Assembly (NCBI GenBank): GCA_010015675.1 | Contig: ML977026.1 | Span: forward strand, 237,940 to 301,939 | DNA length: 64,000 nt | From: Byssothecium circinans | Taxonomy: Eukaryota; Ascomycota; Dothideomycetes; Pleosporales; Massarinaceae | Reading direction: 5' to 3' | Notes under the pieces: model-generated | What the model saw: only the letters and a program-made list of their open reading frames with translations | Told to the model about the DNA's origin: nothing | Database searches by the model: none | Program-made: the position numbers and the translations under genes | Shown: piece after piece, positions 58,064 through 64,000 of the stretch | Position numbering within the stretch: the first letter of the stretch is position 1 | How the letters are laid out: the number at the start of each line of letters is the position of its first letter

Positions 58064-60410
58064 TACTTGGGCCCAGTGGGGATTAGAGAGGTGCAACCAA
58101 ATTTGCGGCCATCAAATTCGTTGATGAGGAGGCTTTCGAACGCATACGCAACAGGATTGATGTAGCGAAACCATCCCAGCCATGGCCTCATGTACGGAAT
58201 AGGTATGACGAAGCCGGCATAGATAATGGCGAGCATTATGAGTACGCCAACCGGAACCATGCTAGCCTCAAGCGTGCGATGCATCGAGCCATCACACCTG
58301 TAGAACATTGACATTGCCATCTGGCAGACGAACGTAATGATCCAGAAGGTAAAGAAACTCCCAGGAGTCCTGCGGAGGTTTGCCATGAAGTAGAGAACAA
58401 GGTTGAATAGTAAGGATGTTGTGAGTTTTGCGGGAAGATCGCACACAATGGCAGAGATGGCTTCTGCCGCTGGATGATAAAGGCTGCGTCTAGTCTGCTT
58501 CTCTACAATAGAACGTCCGTCCCATACGGTCAAAACCTATTGGTCGGTTATTAAGAGAAGGTGTGATGTAGAAAAACTGCCATCATACCTCTTGTGCACT
58601 CATGAATGCATTGATGAGAACAGCGAAGAAGAGGAGAACAGTTCTTCGTGTTACATCATTGGCTGTATCCCCAAGGTCGATAAAGACACTGCCAACAACC
58701 GCAGCCATAACGACGTTTCCGATGACATACGAGATCGGTACGGCTAAGTTATTCCGAAGCCTTTGAAATCCACGGATGAGGCATATGGCGATCTGCTGTG
58801 AGATTGGAATTGTGAAAGGGGACCTTTTCCCACTGTGTGTTTGTGTGTTTGGCTTAGTTCATGGCATGCGAGAAAACCTCAAGGGAGTACGTACAGTCCA
58901 AGATGTCTTTCCAAGCTCCTTGATGTTCGGAGTTCTTTCAATCCCTCTGTTGTGCTACGATACTCATCGCAAACATCACTGATCTGCTGCAAGATCTTTT
59001 GACGTTCAATACTCTGGTGCCATGAAGTCGCAAACCCATCGGCAGTGACTGGAACCATGCCAATGTAATCCGGCCTGGTAAACTGTCGAGCTTGTGGAGG
59101 GTTTGTTAGCGCTGTTAGGAAGTCACCGGTCGTGAGCCACGGTGGACGCTCAAATCCCAGATCGTGAAAGTAATCCAAGGCGTCGGACCAGGTGCCAAAG
59201 AAGATTTGCCTCCCTTCGTACAGCACTATGACATGACTTTGTCGAAGTACTGCAGAATTTCCTGTGAGGCCTGGTATAGACTCATGGAAACTGACCCGCT
59301 GCTTGCTTGACAGTATTGTTTGAGGTTCTGGACGCACAAGAGCGCTGTGGCACTGTCCAGCCCTCGCGTGGTATTATCCCAGAATTGAACAGGAGCAAAG
59401 GAAAGGAAGGCTTCCGCTATGGTAACACGCCTTTTCTCACCTCCACTTATCCCTCTTATCGTGGCATTTCCTATTGGTGTGTTCTTCGCGTTCGAGAGGT
59501 TGAAAAGGGAGAGAGTCTTCTCGGACATATGGCGGACGTATTCTCTTCGAGTCATATCAGCTGGCGTGACCCTTGGTGCGCGGCAAGTGGCAGCAAATTT
59601 CAGGGTCTGCAGGACCGAAAGTTCCGCAAAGTGGTCGTCGAGTTCGGCAGTATAGATACACTCCCCACGAAATTATGTTGTCATGAGTTCCATAGGTACG
59701 CCTGTATACGGCATTAGCGTTACAATATTAAATCAAAAATTCGGCTTCTTGCCGTGATATAGCACTTCAGCCCCAGCATCGATCCGAAGTCCGATCGTTT
59801 CGCCAGCCAATGTTCTCAACAGCGTGGTGCATCCACTTCCCGGACGACCCAGAACTGCTAGCATTTCACCGTCGTCAACGATTCCTTCGAAATCATGAAG
59901 AATCCGAATTTCGGTACTGGTATGACTACTGAAACGCCGACAAAGAGATCTCAAGAGAAGCATCGGTGCGTTGCCGAAGGTTTTGAGAAAGTCATTTGCG
60001 CATCGCGAACCATACACATTGAGACTGCGGAACAGAAATCCTCCAGCCTTCCTTGCATGATGGCCATTGTGGGTTGCCACAAAATCGCTAAGAGGGCGAG
60101 CGGAGGTTTCAAGAGGCTTCGCGGAGAATGGATCCGCTGAGGTTGGCTGTTTCTCGCCCATGGCGACTTGCGCTTCAGGGCGATTGAATATAGACATCCA
60201 ACTGAGCTTTTCAGCCTTTGTGGGATGCGAACCGTAAGCTGCTCCAGCGTTGGGAAGAATGTAGTCAAGGAAGAAGGCTGCACGGAGGGGTGAGTCTATG
60301 GTTTCTTTTCGCCGCCCCACCAAACCAAACACCCAAGGGTGGCGTTCGGGCAGGTATTCTTTTGGGGACCACAAATGCAACGTCGGCTCGGGAATCAAGA
60401 CGGCAAACAA
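58056..60410 (-). pseudogene. PDR ABC transporter, N-terminal half (NBD1-TMD1), with lesions
   Basis: The first half of the split transporter, read from 60410 down. An unrecognised N-terminal stretch of about 70 residues is followed by GFLFRSLNVYG, then NBD1 with the PDR-type Walker A GRPGSGCTTLLRTLAG (Cys in place of Lys, normal for NBD1), the signature ISGGEKRRVTIAEAF and FWDNTTRGLDSATA. TMD1 follows in several exons, ending FGCTSLIPTGPKYVQ at the transposon edge. Two lesions lie within. An in-frame TAA at 59675-59673 falls between VPMELMTT and FRGECIYTAEL. A tandem 5-bp repeat (59228-59237) shifts the frame just after LQYFDKV, and the expected IVLYEGRQIFFGTW resumes in another frame. Introns are at about 59690-59740, 58840-58900 and 58535-58590. 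With the hAT insertion these leave no working gene. Confidence 0.88.
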
Positions 60411-60736
60411 TATTTCGGGCGTTTGTATGCCTCCATTAATATGGAAGGTGCCACGGTGATTCGATGGGTGGGCAGACCCGAACCTGGCCGGTCGATGCAG
60501 CGACTACGGCCCCTTTCGCCTGCCTTTTGAGTCTGTTTCGATATTGCACAAGGTACATGCACGCTTTCACCTATCCATGTACATACGTGGGTTTTTCAAA
60601 CGCGGTGAACCCATATGGGTTGCAGCAAGTTGTTTTCATGCTGACTCCACCCTCTCGATCACCAGAGACAGAGAAGGTCGGAAGAGACCCAGGGCACAAA
60701 GCATGTGAATGATATATTGCCTTCACTTATGACACG
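60411..60736. other. Short gap between ABC and P450 remnants
   Basis: About 326 bases separating the ABC gene start from the P450 fragment. It may hold the lost or unrecognisable 5' part of the P450 gene; no P450 motif was found here. Confidence 0.35.
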
Positions 60737-61330
60737 ATGATTGTGCATATCGTCCACAATGAGGAGCTTCGTGAAGTGATTCTCCAAGAACTTGATCCAC
60801 TCATCTCGCCATTTACTTCTAATGAGTTCACTGAAGTCGCATTTGCAGCCCAGTTGCAGGATTGCTCAACGTTCATGGCAGTGTATCACGAAGCACTTCG
60901 GCTTTCATCTTCTTCTATGACTCTACGATACGTACTGGAAGATACTACGATCCGCGGATTGAAGATAAAGAAAGGCGGAAGAGTCATCATTCCCTACAGG
61001 CAAGTGATGCTGGATGAAAGCGTCTATGGGTGCAGCTCGCACCGGTTTATCCACGATCGCTTTCTCGAAGCTCCAGAATTGCTCAATGGTCTGCACTTCA
61101 AGCCATTTGGAGGGGGGGTTACGCTTTGTCCTGGAAGAGCTGTTGCTCAGAAGGAGATCCTGACTTTTGTGGCTTTGGCACTGGGTAAATTCCGCGTGAG
61201 GCTGCCGCAAGGGGAACCAAAGATTGCTCACTGCATGCCCAAGATGAACACCCAAACACCATGTCTTGGCATCATGGGACCAGAAACGAACGAGGACGTT
61301 CTTGTAAGTGTATGCAAGCCCCAATGGTAG
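60737..61330 (+). pseudogene. Cytochrome P450, C-terminal fragment
   Basis: A 197-residue frame covering only the last part of a P450, whose usual length is 500-550. Present: the helix after the I-helix (VHNEELREVILQEL), the K-helix ExxR (YHEALRLS), the beta region VLEDTTIRGLKIKKGGRVIIPYRQ, and the haem-binding loop FKPFGGGVTLCPGRAVAQKEI with the ligand Cys. Absent: the membrane anchor, the B-C region, and the oxygen-binding Thr of the I-helix. The upstream 300 bases contain no such parts. The FGGGVTLCPGR form is common in P450s of fungal secondary-metabolite clusters. As it stands it cannot bind oxygen properly, so it is a remnant of a tailoring oxidase, although an undetected upstream exon would change that view. 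Confidence 0.8.
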
Positions 61331-61750
61331 TCGTGTAGCGTATAATTATCATACCATATTGCAATCGGTGGCTACACTGGCCAATAATTCATCATAGCTG
61401 GATGCGTTCACAACCGAACTTTGAGTTCAACAGATGCGTCTGAAGGTAGTGCAGGAAGACCCAAGGACTCGGGAACCCAACGCAAGTCAGCTGGAAATTA
61501 AAACATAGTGGGGCTAGCCGAGATCGGGGGAGGCCCTTGCTCTGCGCTACTTACCGGGGTGCTGTGCCGCAGCTCATCCTTTGCCCATTATATTTTGTGG
61601 CGTCGACGATGGATCACACTCGGTATACAACCGTATTTATTGCTATTATTCGAAAAAGTCCATCTCGTCAACTTTCTACTTCGCTCCTGCAGCACGACGA
61701 CTGCATTTTATCCTCCCCCATCCACAACCAAGACGGCGGTCGGCAACAAT
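61331..61750. other. Leader region of the dehydrogenase gene
   Basis: About 420 bases, C/T-rich near the end, directly in front of ATG 61751. In-frame codons extend upstream to a GTG at 61508, but they are unlike the family. Confidence 0.4.
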
Positions 61751-62890
61751 ATGAATGAAGCGACAGTGCTTGTTACTGGTGGTGCTGGAATAGTCGGTTC
61801 GCATGTGCTTGAACATCTATCCGCTTCTGGTCGATGGGGAAAGGTCGTAGCTACCTATCATTCAGCGAAAGTTCATCAGCATTCTTGCGAAGGAGTGGAA
61901 TATCACGTGTGCGACATCTCCGACGGGGCCAAAATAGACCATCTACTCGACGTCACTCGACCCAAGATAATCATCCACACAGTTTCCCCTGGCCCCTTCG
62001 CACCATCCGCTATGCAGCACAAAATCAATTACATGGCCACGAGAGAGCTCCTCGAGCGCGCGAAAACTCATCCCTCTGTCCACGCATTTATCTACACAAG
62101 CTCGCTCGAGGCCGTGGACCTCCGTTCCGGATCCAAGGACGTGGCAGAAACGGAGGACGAGTCGCAGTTGAACGACCTAACGTCTTCGACTGGAATTAGT
62201 GCCTACGGTCGTACAAAAGGGGCCGCTGATGCTTTGGTTCTAGCTGCAAATACTGGGAATCGCAGGGAAGAAAACTCAGTCGACTTCACCGGACAGCTGC
62301 TTACATTAACGCTTCGGATTGGTGGCCTGTATGGAGAACGCGATCTGAAGACTATCTGGGAGATGCTCAAATGTGGGAACACTCCAGCGACACGATTCCA
62401 GATTGGACCGGACAAAACAACGCATGAATGGGTATACACCACAAATGTTGCTCAGGCACACATTCTCGCCGCCGAAGCTCTTCTTGATGGCAAGCATATG
62501 ACTGAAGATACCAAGGTTGACGGAGAGGCTTACTTCATTACTGATGACTCGCCAATGCGATTCTGGGAATTTTCCCGCAGGGTGTGGTTAGCCGCCGGTG
62601 ATAAGTACCTCACGTCCACTGAAGCTCCGAGGATCATACAGATACCCTTCTGGATTGTCACCAGCGCCGTGTCCGCGGGCGAGTCAATCCGCAAGTTCCT
62701 CAATATGGGCAATCATGACCTGAAGCTTAGTAGCCACCATCTGCAATACATGAAGGTGGGCTGCAGGGTTTCGGTGGAGAAGGCAAAGATAAGACTGGGG
62801 TATAAGCCTGTGTGTGACACGGAAGAAGGCATCACAAAGAGTGTGGCTTGGTTTATGCAGAAGGAGAATGAGGTGTGGTTCAAAGTCTGA
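61751..62890 (+). CDS. 3-beta-HSD/epimerase-type NAD(P)-dependent dehydrogenase
   Basis: A single exon of 379 residues. The start MNEATVLVTGGAGIVGSHVL places the dinucleotide-binding GxxGxxG motif (TGGAGIVGSH, 9-18) at the N-terminus, as in extended short-chain dehydrogenases. The catalytic set is present: YTSS (Ser116-118 region), AYGRTK with Tyr152 and Lys156, then LTLRIGGLYGERD, the 'R-p-x-x-iYG' block of the 3-beta-hydroxysteroid dehydrogenase branch. This branch includes sterol C-3 dehydrogenases and many enzymes that oxidise or reduce hydroxyls in metabolite pathways. It is intact, next to a broken P450 and ABC gene. It may be the last working tailoring enzyme of the cluster, or an independent sterol-related gene. 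Confidence 0.86.
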   Translation: MNEATVLVTGGAGIVGSHVLEHLSASGRWGKVVATYHSAKVHQHSCEGVEYHVCDISDGAKIDHLLDVTRPKIIIHTVSPGPFAPSAMQHKINYMATRELLERAKTHPSVHAFIYTSSLEAVDLRSGSKDVAETEDESQLNDLTSSTGISAYGRTKGAADALVLAANTGNRREENSVDFTGQLLTLTLRIGGLYGERDLKTIWEMLKCGNTPATRFQIGPDKTTHEWVYTTNVAQAHILAAEALLDGKHMTEDTKVDGEAYFITDDSPMRFWEFSRRVWLAAGDKYLTSTEAPRIIQIPFWIVTSAVSAGESIRKFLNMGNHDLKLSSHHLQYMKVGCRVSVEKAKIRLGYKPVCDTEEGITKSVAWFMQKENEVWFKV

Positions 62891-62975
62891 AAATAGATGA
62901 GTATACACTGAGTTTAAGAAGCTCATAAATACTGGCTACATTGCTTCGATTCTGATTGCTCTCCCTGAGATTGGT

Positions 62976-63266
62976 GTGGTTATTGGGCGGATGGTCAGGT
63001 GCACGACTTTCCTTGCAGGCATAACAGTGCGCTTTTGTGCTCAGAACGATATTAGCGTCGCGGTTATGGTTTTCGCTATCATAGGCGTGCTGACAGACGT
63101 TTTTATTTACTCTATCGCGATATTTCGACTTCGGATACTGCACATCACTAGGAGCAGGAAGATTCAACTAATAGCTGTGTTTGGAGTCGGTCTGGTGGCT
63201 GTTCTTTTCAGTGTTGGCAATTTGGTGTTGAACATCGTTTACTTCAACAAAAACGATCAACCATAG
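62976..63266 (+). pseudogene. Fragment of a fungal seven-TM (PTH11-like) receptor
   Basis: A 97-codon frame whose second half reads GVLTDVFIYSIAIFRLRILH, then KIQLIAVFGVGLVAVLFSVG. This matches the fifth and sixth helix region of the fungal rhodopsin-like receptor family (compare the intact gene at 33868-35015). No other helices were found around it, so it is probably a relic. Confidence 0.4.
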
Positions 63267-63948
63267 TACGCTCATTGGGTAGCAATCTTCAAGTAATTTT
63301 CTGGAATTTCTTGTGGCAGGGGTTTAGATTGACAACTAACAATGGTAGATTCGTTGAGGCGGACGGCTTGCGCAACGTTCTGCCGGCCTTCTGGAAACCT
63401 AAGGCACCCGCGTTTTCGTGGGCGAACTCGGCGTTCCGTTCTCGCTTGCAACCGCCCGGCCAAAGCGAGGGACGTAGCGATTCTATCAAGGCAAACGGCT
63501 CAAAGGGACGCGAGTCGGACAACAACGGCTTGGTACATACATATATACACGAGCTGGATGAAAATGTAGGCCCAGGCTCTAGGCCTTTAGACCGTGCCTG
63601 AAAAATAAGCTGTGGAATGATAGAGGATGGTAGTTCTCAGCATTCACCTGTGAGGCACGTGAATTAGGCTCCACGAAGATGTATTGAGCGCTTTCGTTTG
63701 CCCGCTCGAATTTAAAACCCCGCATGCGCTGTGATATGTACCAACAAGACAGGGATTCAGGTGTGGCGGTGAACGGTGGGTTGGCCCAAGGGGCGAAGCA
63801 TGCACGGCATAACCGTACCATCGGGATAGTCGCTTACCGATTGCACAGCTGTCACAGTTCCAGGCTTGCCCATAGCACCTCTCTCATTTCTCGCCTGCCT
63901 CCACGACTTCGTTTGCTCTCCCTCACTGGCCTCACACTTTCTTTCAGC
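63267..63948. other. Intergenic region before the window edge
   Basis: About 680 bases without a supportable gene. The final 120 bases (about 63830-63948) are pyrimidine-rich, as leaders of fungal genes are. Confidence 0.4.
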
Positions 63949-64000
63949 ATGATCGCACCCGAAGAACTCGTTAAGAGCCTCAATGGCCACATAATGGTGG
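63949..64000 (+). CDS. Possible gene start, cut by window edge
   Basis: A C/T-rich leader ends in CTTTCAGC just before an ATG at 63949, and the frame runs MIAPEELVKSLNGHIMV to the edge. The context is good for a fungal start codon, but only 17 codons are visible, so the product is unknown. Confidence 0.25.
   Translation, partial: MIAPEELVKSLNGHIMV

Noticed and set aside
1..64000. CRISPR array, rRNA or bacterial operon signals
   Set aside because: None seen; introns and gene families show a fungal nuclear origin.

Overview
The window is nuclear DNA of a filamentous ascomycete, most likely a Dothideomycete-type mould. Genes carry short introns of about 45-90 bases with GTRNGT-like donors and a CTAAC/CTGAC-like branch site. 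The families present are typical of such fungi: HET domain, PTH11-like receptor, iterative highly reducing polyketide synthase (HR-PKS), GH28 pectinase, fucose-lectin and PDR-type ABC transporter. One transposon bears the marks of repeat-induced point mutation (RIP).

Layout. 1-6 kb: a BTB-like protein and a C2H2 zinc-finger protein. 7.4-15.9 kb: a surface-polysaccharide-like group, made of a 1032-residue membrane protein that fuses a GH16-like ectodomain to an acyltransferase-3 domain, a divergent family 2 glycosyltransferase, and a second acyltransferase-3 protein. 16-28 kb: a HET-domain protein, an exo-polygalacturonase, a signal-peptide/single-TM protein with an in-frame TAG, a small membrane protein, and a large membrane/ankyrin-like protein. 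30-35 kb: a membrane-anchored fucose-lectin-like protein, a secreted epoxide hydrolase-like enzyme and a PTH11-like seven-TM receptor. 36.4-47.7 kb: an O-methyltransferase and, divergently, a 2420-residue HR-PKS. 48-52.5 kb: MYND, DUF4360-like, F-box and small hypothetical genes. 52.6-63 kb: a full-size PDR ABC transporter gene cut in two by a 3051-bp hAT transposon, a P450 stub, an intact 3-beta-HSD/epimerase-type dehydrogenase and a receptor fragment.

How the genes may work together (inference). The 7.4-15.9 kb group could make and acylate an extracellular glycan: the glycosyltransferase extends the chain, and the two membrane acyltransferases decorate it. The GH16-like domain may bind rather than cut, because its catalytic carboxylates look replaced. 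The O-methyltransferase, HR-PKS, ABC transporter, P450 and dehydrogenase read like a secondary-metabolite cluster that is partly decayed. Its synthase has a degenerate methyltransferase segment and an altered enoylreductase nucleotide motif, its P450 keeps only the haem-binding end, and its transporter is destroyed.

The best-supported novelty is the hAT element at 55005-58055. It has a perfect 8-bp target duplication, 21-bp terminal inverted repeats with two mismatches, and an 850-codon transposase frame with no net indel that is broken only by stop codons, as RIP would leave it.

All exon structures were inferred by eye from splice signals and frame consistency; none was checked against transcripts or databases.
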